Positions 16,569 to 25,190 are shown, counted from the first letter of the stretch. The stretch is 64,000 nucleotides of DNA from CAHJXF01 sp038225855 (GCA_038225855.1 JBBRQU010000017.1:16966-80965), one strand, 5' to 3'. Made by a program: numbers and translations. The notes: generated from the sequence alone by a model not told the origin.

Positions 16569-17207
16569 ATGGCCGCCCCGAGCAGCAAGACACGCGATCG
16601 AATTCTCGAGGTCTGCCTCGAGCTGTTCAATCGCGACGGCGTCGCTGCGGTGTCGACTCATCGCATCGCGACCGAGGTCGACATCAGTCCCGGCAACCTG
16701 CATTACCACTTCAAGACCAAGCAGCTGATGGTCGCGTGGTTGTTCCGTCGCTTCGAGAGCCGCATCGCGCCGTGTTTCGAAGCTGCCGCGAACGCGACGG
16801 CAATCGACGACGTGTGGCTGACCCTGCACATGACTTTCGAGGCGATCGACGCTTATCGCTTCGTGTATCGCGACATCGCGTATCTGCTCAACGAGTATCC
16901 CGACCTGGAAGACGCCGCGCAGGCGCTGGTCGCCGGCAACCTGCTGGCCGCGCGACAAATGTGTCTGGGCCTGGCCGACAGCGGCGTGATGCAGGCTTCC
17001 ATCGAGGACGTCGAGATGCTTGCGCTGCAAATGGTGTTTACGACTACATGCTGGTTCTCCTTTACCCGACTGACACCGCGCATCGCGCGCGGCGACAATG
17101 CCCAACCGGGTTTTGCAGCCTATTACACGTTGACGTTGCTCGCTCCCTATGTAGTCGGCGACGCGCGCGATTATCTGAACTATTTACGAGGGAAATATCT
17201 GCGATGA
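16569..17207 (+). CDS. TetR family regulator, PhaD-like
   Basis: 212 residues. The N-terminal helix-turn-helix KTRDRILEVCLELFNRDGV / STHRIATEVDISPGNLHYHF is very close in pattern to PhaD and other SPGNLYYHF-type TetR proteins. The C-terminal ligand domain is all-helical (FEAIDAYRFVYRDIAYLLNE). PhaD controls phasin and PHA genes in Pseudomonas. Here the gene follows a phasin gene by 52 bases and precedes a lipase-like gene, so control of the storage genes is likely. The ligand is unknown. Confidence 0.88.
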   Translation: MAAPSSKTRDRILEVCLELFNRDGVAAVSTHRIATEVDISPGNLHYHFKTKQLMVAWLFRRFESRIAPCFEAAANATAIDDVWLTLHMTFEAIDAYRFVYRDIAYLLNEYPDLEDAAQALVAGNLLAARQMCLGLADSGVMQASIEDVEMLALQMVFTTTCWFSFTRLTPRIARGDNAQPGFAAYYTLTLLAPYVVGDARDYLNYLRGKYLR

Positions 17208-17253
17208 ATACCGATCGATCGAGATCCATTCCCCATTCGAGAAAGTCCATACG

Positions 17254-18039
17254 ATGACCACCATGACCCGCGATTCGATATTCAAGAAACCCATTGCCGC
17301 GCCATCGCGATTGCTGCAATTGCTCGAAGGCCGCGCTCTGCTGGAGTTCGGCGCCACGCTGTCGATGTGGCCGTTGCTGCAACTCGCGCCCAGGGGCGAT
17401 GGCCATCCGGTGCTCGTGCTCCCGGGTCTGATCGCAAGCGATCTGTCCACGCGCGTGCTGCGCCGCTATCTGCGTGAGCGCGGCTATCGCGTGCACGGCT
17501 GGGGGCTCGGTCGCAATCTCGGCCCCAAGCAAGGCGTCGAGGAGGCGATGTTCAAGCGCCTGCATGAACTGCAGGCGCGCTACGGCCAGAAAGTCAGCGT
17601 GATCGGGTGGAGCCTCGGCGGCGTCTACGCGCGCCTGCTCGCCAAGCATCATCCCGAGGCAGTTCGCAGCGTCATCACGCTCGGCAGTCCCTTCGCCGGT
17701 CCGGCGCGCGCGACCAACGCGTGGCGCGTATACGAGTGGGCAAGCGGCGAGCGCGCCGACGATCCTGCCGCACACCAACGGATGCGCGGCAGGCTCACGA
17801 TGCCGGCAACCTCGATCTACAGTCGCACCGACGGCGTTGTCGCGTGGCAAGCCAGCATCGATGAACAGACCGAGACCTCGGAGAATATCGAGGTCGTCGC
17901 GAGCCACCTCGGACTTGGCGTGCATCCGGCGGTGCTGTATGCGCTGGCCGATCGTCTGGCGCAACCCGAAGGCGCGTGGAAACCCTTCGATCGCAGCGGC
18001 CTGCGCGCGTTCGCCTATCCGAATCCCGCAAGATCGTGA
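17254..18039 (+). CDS. Lipase-like alpha/beta hydrolase
   Basis: 261 residues, alpha/beta-hydrolase fold: HPVLVLPGLIASDLSTRVLR (oxyanion loop), a nucleophile elbow VIGWSLGGVYAR with Ser near residue 119, GSPFAGPARATN after it, and a late His in VASHLGLGVHP. The PGL-xxD…TRVLRRYL pattern is typical of membrane-associated lipases or triacylglycerol hydrolases. There is no export signal. It lies 46 bases after the TetR gene on the same strand. An intracellular lipid or granule hydrolase is a reasonable inference; substrate is not visible. Confidence 0.85.
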   Translation: MTTMTRDSIFKKPIAAPSRLLQLLEGRALLEFGATLSMWPLLQLAPRGDGHPVLVLPGLIASDLSTRVLRRYLRERGYRVHGWGLGRNLGPKQGVEEAMFKRLHELQARYGQKVSVIGWSLGGVYARLLAKHHPEAVRSVITLGSPFAGPARATNAWRVYEWASGERADDPAAHQRMRGRLTMPATSIYSRTDGVVAWQASIDEQTETSENIEVVASHLGLGVHPAVLYALADRLAQPEGAWKPFDRSGLRAFAYPNPARS

Positions 18040-18077
18040 GCGCAGTTTCCTGACTGATCGCGCCTTCGACCGCAGCG

Positions 18078-18236
18078 TCAATAGCGGCGCCAGTGCGGGC
18101 CGTAGGGTCCGTAAACCGCGGGGCCGTAATACCCCCGGCCATAGACCCGCGCGCCGACGTAGACAGGCGGCCCGATCGGGACCACGGCGCAACCTGCAAG
18201 GGTGGCGAGCAACACAGCGAGTGCGATCGACTTCAT
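18078..18236 (-). CDS. Small Tyr/Gly/Pro-rich lipoprotein
   Basis: 52 residues: a signal with lipobox (MKSIALAVLLATLAGCAV, Cys16), then a short mature part rich in Tyr, Gly, Pro and Arg (GRGYYGPAVYGPYGPHWRRY). GGAGG precedes the ATG at a good distance. Small YGP-rich lipoproteins are common in Burkholderiales, usually without known function. It lies convergent to the lipase-like gene. Confidence 0.8.
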   Translation of the reverse strand: MKSIALAVLLATLAGCAVVPIGPPVYVGARVYGRGYYGPAVYGPYGPHWRRY

Positions 18237-18400
18237 GAGAACCTCCGCGTTGAAGAGTGATTGAACGCGGTTGGCAACCTCGAGGTGCGCCGGGAGTTGT
18301 TACGGGAGACTTCGTTTCCGACTATCGGAGCAGTGACACCATGGCCGATGCTCACATTGCTTACCGACGGTTACACGCACAGGCACACGCACACGCGAGC

Positions 18401-18937
18401 TCAATGCAGATGCGGGGTATCGCTGTCGCTGTCGTCCTCGTGACCGTGATCGTGACCGTGATGATGGTCATGCGCGCCGTGCGCGTGGCCGTGCTCGATC
18501 TCTTCTTCGGACGCCGCGCGCACGGCGATCACTTCGAGCGAGAAACGCAGCGCGATGCCGGCGAACGGATGATTGGCATCAAGCACCACCGTATCGTCGG
18601 TGAGATCGGTGACCGTCAGGATTTCGGGCTCTTCCTCTTCGTCCTCGGGGACGCCTTCGAAGCGCATGCCGACTTCGATCGGCTCGGGAAACTTCGAGCG
18701 CGCCTCGACGCGTACCTGGTCGGCATCGTATTCGCCGAAGGCATCCTGCGGCTCGAGCGGCATCTCGGTCTTGTAGCCCGGCTCGCGGCCTTCGAGCGCC
18801 TGCTCGACGCGCGGGAAGATGCCGTCGTATCCGCCATGCAGATATTCGACCGGCTCATCGGTTTCTTCGATGAACTCGCCTTGCGCATCCGTGAGTTTGT
18901 ATTTCAGCGTGACGACGCTGTTCTTGCTGATCTTCAT
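18401..18937 (-). CDS. slyD: FKBP-type peptidyl-prolyl isomerase / metallochaperone SlyD
   Basis: 178 residues with the SlyD architecture: an FKBP domain split by an insert-in-flap (MKISKNSVVTLKYKLTDAQG, EYLHGGYDGIFPRVEQALEG, PLEPQDAFGEYD), then ANHPFAGIALRFSLEV and a His/Asp-rich metal-binding tail (GHAHGAHDHHHGHDHGHED). It assists prolyl isomerisation and nickel handling in the cytoplasm. Single gene, with about 160 bases of apparently empty sequence downstream. Confidence 0.93.
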   Translation of the reverse strand: MKISKNSVVTLKYKLTDAQGEFIEETDEPVEYLHGGYDGIFPRVEQALEGREPGYKTEMPLEPQDAFGEYDADQVRVEARSKFPEPIEVGMRFEGVPEDEEEEPEILTVTDLTDDTVVLDANHPFAGIALRFSLEVIAVRAASEEEIEHGHAHGAHDHHHGHDHGHEDDSDSDTPHLH

Positions 18938-19046
18938 GGGAATGAGCGCGCGAGTCGCGGTCGCTGAAGGAGCGGTCGATTATACGCAGGGCACACCTTC
19001 CCTCTCCTTCAAGAGCCTGCCTTGGAGCTTGATAACATTCCCGCCC

Positions 19047-20234
19047 ATGCCGCATCGAATCGCACGCGAGCCTCGCCAATCCCGCCTGCTCGGCGGGCTG
19101 TCGCCGCGCGAGTTTCTGGCTCGTCACTGGCAGAAGAATCCGATGCTCATTCGCGGGGCATTCGAACGCCTGCCCGCACTGCCCGATGGCGAAGCGCTCT
19201 TCGCGCTCGCCGCGCGCGACGATGTCGAAGCGCGATTGATCACGTCGTTCGGCGGTCGATGGACGATGACGCAGGGGCCGATCGATCGTATCCCCAGGCA
19301 AAAGCGCGACTGGACGCTGCTCGTGCATGGCGTGAACCTGCACGACAAGCGCGCGGACGCGCTGATGCGTCGCTTCGACTTCGTCTCGGCGATTCGTCTC
19401 GACGATCTGATGATCAGCTACGCGGTGGACGGTGGAAGCGTCGGTCCGCATTTCGATTCCTACGATGTCTTCCTGTTGCAGGTCGAAGGGACTCGGCGCT
19501 GGCGCTGGGACCAGGGTTGCCGGTGCGACCCCTCGTTGATCGATGGCGCTCCGCTCAAGCTGCTGAAACATTTCGCACCCACCGATGAAGCGCTGCTCGA
19601 GCCGGGCGACATGCTTTATCTGCCGCCGCATTGCGCGCATGAAGGTGTGGCGATCGGAACCTGCGTGACCGCGTCGGTCGGCTTTCGCGCGCCGTCCTGG
19701 AACGAACTCGCGCAAGAGTTCCTGTTCGCGATGGCCGAACGCGCATGGCCCGATGGCCGTTACGCGGATCGTGACCGCAAGCCAACCGGCACGCCGGCAG
19801 CGATCGATCGCGAATTCGTCGATGCCGTCTGCGAACGCCTGTCGCGCATACGCTGGACACGCAGCGATGCCGAACGATTCATCGGTCGCTATTTCAGCGA
19901 GCCCAAAGCGCAGGTGTTTTTCGAAGCGCGGTCGATCGCGAATTCGTCGCTGCCGCCAGCGCAGTTCGTCGCGCGCGCCCGGGCGCACGACCTCGTGCTC
20001 GACATCAAGACGACGTTGCTCTATCGAGGACGCACGGGTTTCATTTGCGGCGAATCGTTCGCGATTCCGACTGCGCAACGCGATGCGTTCACGAGCCTGG
20101 CCAACCATCGCAGGCTCGACGCTGCGCGCGGCGCCCGCGCATTGAGCGATGAGGCCGGGCGCGCATTGCTGCACGCGTGGTGGAACAATGGATGGATCCA
20201 CATCGTCCCGAAAGCTGCTGATGACCGGCCCTGA
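19047..20234 (+). CDS. Cupin/JmjC ribosomal-protein oxygenase (YcfD/RoxA type)
   Basis: 395 residues from the ATG at 19047. Fe(II)/2-oxoglutarate oxygenase of the YcfD family, which hydroxylates an arginine of ribosomal protein uL16. Visible: REFLARHWQKNPMLIRGAF at the N-terminus, the HxD iron pair in GSVGPHFDSYDVFLLQVEG (near residue 140), LEPGDMLYLPPHCAHEGVA with the second His, and a winged-helix-like C-terminal dimer domain. Upstream in-frame ATGs exist, but they lie antisense to slyD and lack support. The next gene overlaps by 14 bases, implying co-translation. Confidence 0.88.
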   Translation: MPHRIAREPRQSRLLGGLSPREFLARHWQKNPMLIRGAFERLPALPDGEALFALAARDDVEARLITSFGGRWTMTQGPIDRIPRQKRDWTLLVHGVNLHDKRADALMRRFDFVSAIRLDDLMISYAVDGGSVGPHFDSYDVFLLQVEGTRRWRWDQGCRCDPSLIDGAPLKLLKHFAPTDEALLEPGDMLYLPPHCAHEGVAIGTCVTASVGFRAPSWNELAQEFLFAMAERAWPDGRYADRDRKPTGTPAAIDREFVDAVCERLSRIRWTRSDAERFIGRYFSEPKAQVFFEARSIANSSLPPAQFVARARAHDLVLDIKTTLLYRGRTGFICGESFAIPTAQRDAFTSLANHRRLDAARGARALSDEAGRALLHAWWNNGWIHIVPKAADDRP

Positions 20235-20727
20235 ACAACCGATGCTGCACGTGTCGTTCGACTCGCGCGCCGAATTCGGCGCGCAACTGCAGCACGCCCT
20301 CGAGCGTGCGCAAAGCGAAGTCTGGATGGCTGACCGCGACTTCGCGGAATGGCCGGTCGGGCGCGTCGAGTTTGCGTCCGCGCTCCAGAGCTTTCTGCGC
20401 AAGAGCGCGTCCAATCATTTGCGCATGTTGACGCTCGACGCCGAACCCCTCGCCCGCAGCGCGCCCCGTCTGCTCACGGTATTGCGGACCCACGCGCAAA
20501 ACGTCGAATGCCGCATCGTGCCGACGCATGCGGCGCCCCGCTTTGGCGAGGCCTGTTCGATGCTGATCGTCGATCGCACTTTGCTGGTTCGACGCTTCCA
20601 TCACGACCATCCGCGCGGCGCGACCGAACTAGATCCCGCGGCTGCGCGCCCGTGGCTGGATCAATTCGAGATGCTGTGGGAAGAATCGTCGCCGGCGTTG
20701 TCATCGACTACGCTCGGGCTGGCATGA
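20221..20727 (+). CDS. Uncharacterised protein (DUF7931-like) overlapping the oxygenase gene
   Basis: 168 residues from the ATG at 20221, starting within the last codons of the oxygenase gene. There is no signal peptide or membrane segment. Segments such as SEVWMADRDFAEWPVG, HLRMLTLDAEPLARSAPRLL and FGEACSMLIVDRTLLVRRFH recall half of a phospholipase-D-like fold, but no HKD motif is present. Such proteins are commonly found directly after this oxygenase gene in betaproteobacteria. Function unknown. Confidence 0.75.
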   Translation: MTGPEQPMLHVSFDSRAEFGAQLQHALERAQSEVWMADRDFAEWPVGRVEFASALQSFLRKSASNHLRMLTLDAEPLARSAPRLLTVLRTHAQNVECRIVPTHAAPRFGEACSMLIVDRTLLVRRFHHDHPRGATELDPAAARPWLDQFEMLWEESSPALSSTTLGLA

Positions 20728-20813
20728 GATGCCGCGCGCGACGGAATTTTCCTCGAACTCGGGAACTCGGTACCCCCGCCCGCATCGGAGCCTCGTATGT
20801 CCGCATCGTGATC

Positions 20814-20819
20814 TATAAT
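20814..20819 (+). promoter_or_regulatory. Candidate -10 element upstream of the Thr-rich lipoprotein gene
   Basis: An exact TATAAT lies 171 bases before the lipoprotein ATG. No convincing TTGACA is found 16-18 bases upstream. The 263-base gap (20728-20990) shows no other gene. If used, the transcript has a long leader. Confidence 0.35.
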
Positions 20820-20990
20820 GGCAGACTGTGTGAATTGCTTTCGTTCACGCATCATGCCTCGAGCGGTGCAGCCATTTCGATGGGCCGTGCAAGTGAGGCT
20901 GCAATCGCAGGTTCGTCGCAGTTTCGTTTTTCTCGGTTTGTTGGATCGCACCGCGCGCCAAGAGCGCGCCAATCTCCTTAGGAAGGAATT

Positions 20991-21260
20991 ATGAAAAAGA
21001 CCCTACTCATTGCTTCGCTGCTGGCACTTTCGATTACTGCCTGCACCAAGAAAGAAGAAAGCACTTCTACGACCACGACGGCTGTTCCGGTTCCGGCTCC
21101 GTCTTCGACGACGGTGGTCGTACCCGCTCCTGCGCCTGCCGAATCGAGCAGCTCCACGAGCACCACCTCCACGACCACGCCGGCTCCGAGCGCAATGCCC
21201 GCGCCCACGGACAGTTCCACCAGCACGACCACGACCAAGACCGAGGAAGTCAAGAAGTAA
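20991..21260 (+). CDS. Thr/Ser/Pro-rich lipoprotein
   Basis: 89 residues. The signal MKKTLLIASLLALSITACTKKE ends in a lipobox (ITAC, Cys18). The mature part is almost wholly Thr, Ser, Pro, Ala and Val (blocks of STTTT, PAPAPAESSSS), ending in Lys/Glu. AGGAAGGA precedes the ATG, and a strong terminator follows 23 bases after the stop. It is probably an abundant, extended envelope lipoprotein of unknown function; low complexity makes homology assignment unreliable. Confidence 0.85.
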   Translation: MKKTLLIASLLALSITACTKKEESTSTTTTAVPVPAPSSTTVVVPAPAPAESSSSTSTTSTTTPAPSAMPAPTDSSTSTTTTKTEEVKK

Positions 21261-21282
21261 TTCAGGCTTTTCGGTGGTCGAT

Positions 21283-21312
21283 AAAAAAACCGGCTTGCGC
21301 CGGTTTTTTTTT
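21283..21312. terminator. Rho-independent bidirectional terminator
   Basis: Stem A7-CCGGC (21283-21294), loop TTGC, arm GCCGG-T9 (21299-21312). The A-run and T-run allow termination in both directions, serving the lipoprotein gene (+) and the convergent housekeeping run (-), whose last stop is at 21315. Confidence 0.9.
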
Positions 21313-21314
21313 CG

Positions 21315-22211
21315 CTACGAGCGCGTCCAGTCGCTGCTGGCGGCAGGCGGGGACGTGAGGTCGATCCAGGCCAGCCCCAGGTCCTGATCGGCCACGTCGA
21401 TGCGTGACGCCGACCAGCCGGTTGCCGCGGCGAGCGCGGCGCGCGCGAATTCGACGGTGTTGTTGGTGCGGGAGAGATGCGCGGCCACGATGTGCGCGAG
21501 GCGAGATCGATCGAGCCGCGACACGATGTCAGCCGCGCCATCGTTCGACAGATGACCATAGCCGCCGCCGATGCGGCGCTTGAGGGGATAAGGATAATCG
21601 GAAGCTTCCAGCATCGCCGGATCGTGATTGCACTCCATCACGAGCGCATCGCATCCCGCGAGACTGTCGATGATGTGCGTCGTCGACCGGCCGGTATCGG
21701 TCAAGACGCCCAACCGATGCACGCCGTCGTCGAACACGAATTGCGTGGGTTCGCGCGCGTCGTGCGGCACCGGGAACGGCTGCACGCCGATCGCGCCGAT
21801 TGCAAAGGCGTCGTGACTCGAACACACGTTGACCTTCACGCAATCGAAGCGTTCGGTCATCACCGATTGCAGCGTGCCGTGCGATGCCCACACGGCGATG
21901 CGATGCCGGCGCGCAAGTGCGAATACGCCGCCGATGTGATCGCCGTGTTCGTGTGTGATCAGGATCGCGTCGAGGCTTGCCGGGGCTATGCCCAGCCGCA
22001 TCAAGCGCAACTCGGCCTGACGCACGCCAAAGCCGCAATCGACCAAGACGCGCCAGGGACGGTTGTCGCGCTCGTGATCTCCATTGGCTGCCGGCGTTTC
22101 TGCGCTGGCCTGCGCGGAACACTCGGCGGAAACCTCCGCGCCAACCTCCGCGGCAACCTCGACAACGAGCCCGTTGCCTTCGCTGCCGCTGCCCAACGAT
22201 GCGAAGCGCAT
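21315..22211 (-). CDS. MBL-fold metallo-hydrolase (WalJ/YycJ-like)
   Basis: 298 residues. Starts MRFASLGSGSEGNG, typical of the YycJ-type beta-lactamase-fold family. Metal motif THEHGDHIGG near residue 88; further ligands in NHDP and HLSNDGA / AAHLSRTNNT. Family members act as nucleases or hydrolases linked to DNA repair. Residues 18-41 are an insertion of six four-residue units (EVAA, EVGA, EVSA, ECSA, QASA, ETPA) not expected in the family. The gene starts 22 bases after the bamC stop, a common betaproteobacterial neighbour pair. Last gene before the terminator. Confidence 0.9.
   Translation of the reverse strand: MRFASLGSGSEGNGLVVEVAAEVGAEVSAECSAQASAETPAANGDHERDNRPWRVLVDCGFGVRQAELRLMRLGIAPASLDAILITHEHGDHIGGVFALARRHRIAVWASHGTLQSVMTERFDCVKVNVCSSHDAFAIGAIGVQPFPVPHDAREPTQFVFDDGVHRLGVLTDTGRSTTHIIDSLAGCDALVMECNHDPAMLEASDYPYPLKRRIGGGYGHLSNDGAADIVSRLDRSRLAHIVAAHLSRTNNTVEFARAALAAATGWSASRIDVADQDLGLAWIDLTSPPAASSDWTRS
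22089..22160 (-). repeat. In-frame 12-bp minisatellite, six imperfect units
   Basis: Six consecutive 12-base units on the minus strand follow GAGGTTNNCGCG (the first three are GAGGTTGCCGCG, GAGGTTGGCGCG, GAGGTTTCCGCC), decaying toward the last. They encode residues 18-41 of the MBL hydrolase without breaking the frame. Confidence 0.85.
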
Positions 22212-22233
22212 CGATCCGCCCCGACCGGCTGCG

Positions 22234-23397
22234 CTACTTGAGTTGTTCGTTGAGCAGCGTAAGGATGCGGCCGCTCACGTCGCCGGTCGCGGGCTTGCCG
22301 TCCTTGTCCAGCACCGACACGCGCGTTGCGGCCGCCTGCGTGCGGACCGCGATTCGATATTGCGCGGCCTGCTTCAGGCGATCCTCCGACGATGTGAAGA
22401 TGCGCGACAGAAGACCAGGCTTGTCCTTGGCGTCGGCGTCGGGATCGACATAGCGCACGAAGTACACGCCCTGATTGCGATCGCGATCCTCGACGGTGAA
22501 GCCGACGCGATCGAGAGCGAGGCCGACGCGACGCCATGCGCGATCGAAGGGATCCTCGATCTCGACATAGCCCGGGGAGCCGCCGGCCGCCGCGACCAGC
22601 CTGGAGCGCGCAGGTTGATTCGCTGTCGCGTTCGGCGTCGCGTATCCGGCAGCGACGATGGCCTTGGCCTGTTCCTTGTCGGCACCCAGGCGCACCAGAA
22701 GGCGTCGCAGAAATTCGGCTTCGAGCTCCGGGTCTGTCGGACGCGGTTCCCACACGGTGGTGCCGCCCTGCACCCCGACGATGGTTTCTTTCGCGCCGCG
22801 ATGGCTGATGTAGATCTCGCTGCCGCCGTCGGCCGTTCGTTCGATGCGCGTGCGGAACTTGTCGCGCTCTCCAGTGGAATACAAACCCTCCAGCACCTTG
22901 CCGATGGCATTGCGGATGAAGTCCTGCGGAATCTTCGCGCGGTTCTCGGCCCAATCGGTTTCCATGATGCCGGTGTCCTGCGACTCGGTCTTGATGAGAA
23001 AGCCGTTCTCCTGCCAGAACTCCTTGACGATCGGCCACAACTGTTCGGGCGTCATGTTGACGACCAGCCAGCGTTGACCGCCGGCGCGTTCCAGACGCGC
23101 GTCCTTGACCGTAGGCAGGACGGCGCTTGCTTGCGCAGGCGCCCCGCTTGCTCGTTGCTGGTTATAGGCCGACAGCGTCGCCGAGTTGCGATCGGCCGGA
23201 ATGTCGTAGCGATCGTCGCGCGGCAGCGCCGACAGGTCAGGAGGCACCTCGAGCGATTTGACCTTGGTCGTCGCCTTGGTTTTGTAGTCGAGCTTGTCGC
23301 CCTGGAGGGCGTCGTTGATGGTCGAGCAGCCGCCCAGTGCGACTACCACCAGTGCGCCGAGCGATGCGACGATCGGAAAAACGATGCGTGAGTTCAT
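22234..23397 (-). CDS. bamC: Outer membrane assembly lipoprotein BamC
   Basis: 387 residues from the ATG at 23397. Lipoprotein signal with ALGGC lipobox (Cys24), then the unstructured BamC start (TINDALQGDKLDYKTKATTK, VKSLEVPPDLSAL) that in the family binds BamD. Two helix-grip domains follow (about residues 105-225, LVVNMTPEQLWPIVKEFWQ; and 280-387, RAWRRVGLALDRVGFTVEDRD). It is part of the BAM machine inserting beta-barrels. Sits 77 bases after dapA, the standard dapA-bamC order. Confidence 0.93.
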   Translation of the reverse strand: MNSRIVFPIVASLGALVVVALGGCSTINDALQGDKLDYKTKATTKVKSLEVPPDLSALPRDDRYDIPADRNSATLSAYNQQRASGAPAQASAVLPTVKDARLERAGGQRWLVVNMTPEQLWPIVKEFWQENGFLIKTESQDTGIMETDWAENRAKIPQDFIRNAIGKVLEGLYSTGERDKFRTRIERTADGGSEIYISHRGAKETIVGVQGGTTVWEPRPTDPELEAEFLRRLLVRLGADKEQAKAIVAAGYATPNATANQPARSRLVAAAGGSPGYVEIEDPFDRAWRRVGLALDRVGFTVEDRDRNQGVYFVRYVDPDADAKDKPGLLSRIFTSSEDRLKQAAQYRIAVRTQAAATRVSVLDKDGKPATGDVSGRILTLLNEQLK

Positions 23398-23474
23398 GAG
23401 GTCCAGTAAAAAAACATGCGGCGCGCAAGGCCGCACAGGCCGCGCAATGTGCGCTCAGGTGGCGCTTGTCGGAT

Positions 23475-24365
23475 TCACGCAGCCAATCGGTCGATGACGC
23501 CCGACTGCACGAGTGCGCTGCGCACGACGTCGTGAAGCGCAGGCGTGAGCGGCACGAGGGGGAGACGCAGGCCGGCTTCGATCAACCCCATGTGATGCAT
23601 GGCCCACTTGGTCGGGATGGGATTGGGCTCGATGCCCTGCACCCGATGCAGAGACAAGGTCTTCAGATGCCACTCGCGCGCGGCCGCGGCATTGCCTGCG
23701 ATGGCGGCCTTGCACAACGCGTGCAGCGCGCGCGGGGCGATATTGGCGGAAACCGAAATGCTGCCCTTGCCGCCCATCAGCATCAATGCGACCGCGCTCG
23801 CGTCGTCGCCGCTGTAGACCGCGAAGTCTCCGCGCAGCGCCGCAATCAGTGCGATGCCGCGACCGATATCGCCGGTCGCGTCCTTGATGCCGACGATGCC
23901 CGGTACCGACGACAGACGCACGACGCTATCGTTGGCGAGATCGGCGACGGTGCGGCCGGGAACGTTGTAGAGAATGACCGGAATGTCGGCGCCTTCGGCG
24001 ATCGCCTTGAAGTGCTGGTAGAGACCTTCCTGCGTCGGCTTGTTGTAGTAAGGCACGACCGACAGCACCGCGTCGGCGCCGACCCGCTTCGCGTAGCGCG
24101 TCAGTTCGATCGCTTCGGCAGTCGAGTTGCCGCCCGCGCCCGCGATGATGGGAATGCGCCCGGCCGATTGCTCGACCGCGACGCGAATCAGTTCGCAATG
24201 TTCGTCGACCGACACTGTGGGCGACTCGCCGGTCGTGCCGACTGCGACGATCGCGTCGGTGCCTTCGGCGACGTGCCAGTCGATCAGACGCCGATACGCC
24301 ACGAGATCCAGACTTCCGTCCGGATGCATGGGGGTGACGAGGGCAACGATGCTGCCTTGGATCAT
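23475..24365 (-). CDS. dapA: 4-hydroxy-tetrahydrodipicolinate synthase
   Basis: Condenses pyruvate and aspartate semialdehyde, the first step of lysine/diaminopimelate synthesis. 296 residues from the ATG at 24365, with the standard start MIQGSIVALVTPMHPDGSLD. Motifs: VGTTGESPTV, YYNKPTQEGLYQHF, YNVPGRT with the catalytic Tyr, and the Schiff-base Lys in GIKDATGDI. A long N-terminal extension is open upstream but does not resemble DapA. bamC follows. Confidence 0.96.
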   Translation of the reverse strand: MIQGSIVALVTPMHPDGSLDLVAYRRLIDWHVAEGTDAIVAVGTTGESPTVSVDEHCELIRVAVEQSAGRIPIIAGAGGNSTAEAIELTRYAKRVGADAVLSVVPYYNKPTQEGLYQHFKAIAEGADIPVILYNVPGRTVADLANDSVVRLSSVPGIVGIKDATGDIGRGIALIAALRGDFAVYSGDDASAVALMLMGGKGSISVSANIAPRALHALCKAAIAGNAAAAREWHLKTLSLHRVQGIEPNPIPTKWAMHHMGLIEAGLRLPLVPLTPALHDVVRSALVQSGVIDRLAA

Positions 24366-24493
24366 GGAGTCGAGATGATTCAAACGTTCGCGCGCAATCA
24401 CCTGGTCGATGCGCGGGTCGGGCGGGCCGCCCGAAATGGTGTGCGATTTTAACGGATTTCGCCGACGCAAGACCCGCCGCGAGACAGAGCGGG

Positions 24494-25060
24494 TTACAAG
24501 GCGTGACGACCCTCCTCATCGGTCCCTCGGATCGCGCAGATTCTCTGGATCGACGCAGGCTTCGGATGCGCGACGAGACCGTCTTCGTAAGCCACGACAT
24601 GCAAGGCGCGGCAGCGCAGGAGCAGTTCGCCGCGCTCGAGAAGAAAGGCGGGATTGCCCGGCTTGCCGAAGCGTGCGTTGCCGACCGCGAAGGTCTCGTA
24701 GATCAGCACGCCCTCTTCGTCGAGCGCATCGATCAACAGCGCAAACAGTGCCCGATGCAGGTAATTGGTGACGACCACGCAGGCAAAGCGACGTCCGTGC
24801 AGCGGCCATGCTTGGCGCGGATCGGAATGCGATTCGAGGTCGCAGACGATGCGCTCGCTTGCACCCGAGATCGCGAGCGCGGCCGGGTCGCGATCGATGC
24901 CGGTGACGCGATGGCCTCGACATTCGAGCCAGCGCGCGTGACGTCCGCGTCCGCAAGCGACATCGAGGACCGCGCCGCCGCTCGCAATCAATGACGCGAA
25001 GCGCACGACCCATGGCGAGGGCTCGGCGATGTCGTGAGGTTCGGCCGCGCTCATCCGCAT
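24494..25060 (-). CDS. Class I SAM-dependent methyltransferase
   Basis: 188 residues from the ATG at 25060 (a second in-frame ATG is at 25054). Rossmann SAM motif I VLDVACGRGRHARWLECRGH near residue 30, motif II acidic TGIDRDPAAL, then CDLES and FACVVVTNYLHRALF. This resembles TehB/YcgJ-like small methyltransferases. The substrate is unknown. Codons upstream of 25060 run into a palindromic repeat, arguing against a longer start. Lies between trpS and dapA in the housekeeping run. Confidence 0.85.
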   Translation of the reverse strand: MRMSAAEPHDIAEPSPWVVRFASLIASGGAVLDVACGRGRHARWLECRGHRVTGIDRDPAALAISGASERIVCDLESHSDPRQAWPLHGRRFACVVVTNYLHRALFALLIDALDEEGVLIYETFAVGNARFGKPGNPAFLLERGELLLRCRALHVVAYEDGLVAHPKPASIQRICAIRGTDEEGRHAL

Positions 25061-25085
25061 AACATCGTCACTCACACGGCTCCCT

Positions 25086-25182
25086 GTCGTCCCCGCGAAA
25101 GCGGGGACCCGGCGACGTGCCTTGCAGCCAATGGATTCCCTCCCCGCTTTCGCGGGGACCAAAGGCCGCGGCAACGACAGCT
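25086..25182. repeat. Palindromic REP-like pair
   Basis: GTCGTCCCCGCGAAAGCGGGGACC (25087-25110) and the inverted unit TCCCCGCTTTCGCGGGGACC (25141-25160) face each other between trpS and the methyltransferase gene. The stems are perfect over at least 7 bp with GAAA/TTTC centres. Same family as at 3.2, 12.7, 15.1 and 28.8 kb. Confidence 0.85.
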
Positions 25183-25190
25183 GGTCCCGT

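Noticed and set aside
18240..18400. Gene or RNA downstream of slyD
   Set aside because: No start with a ribosome-binding site and no stable structure seen; treated as empty spacer.
25086..25182. CRISPR-like repeats
   Set aside because: Palindromic units are paired and inverted, few, and lack regular spacers; they fit REP-like elements.
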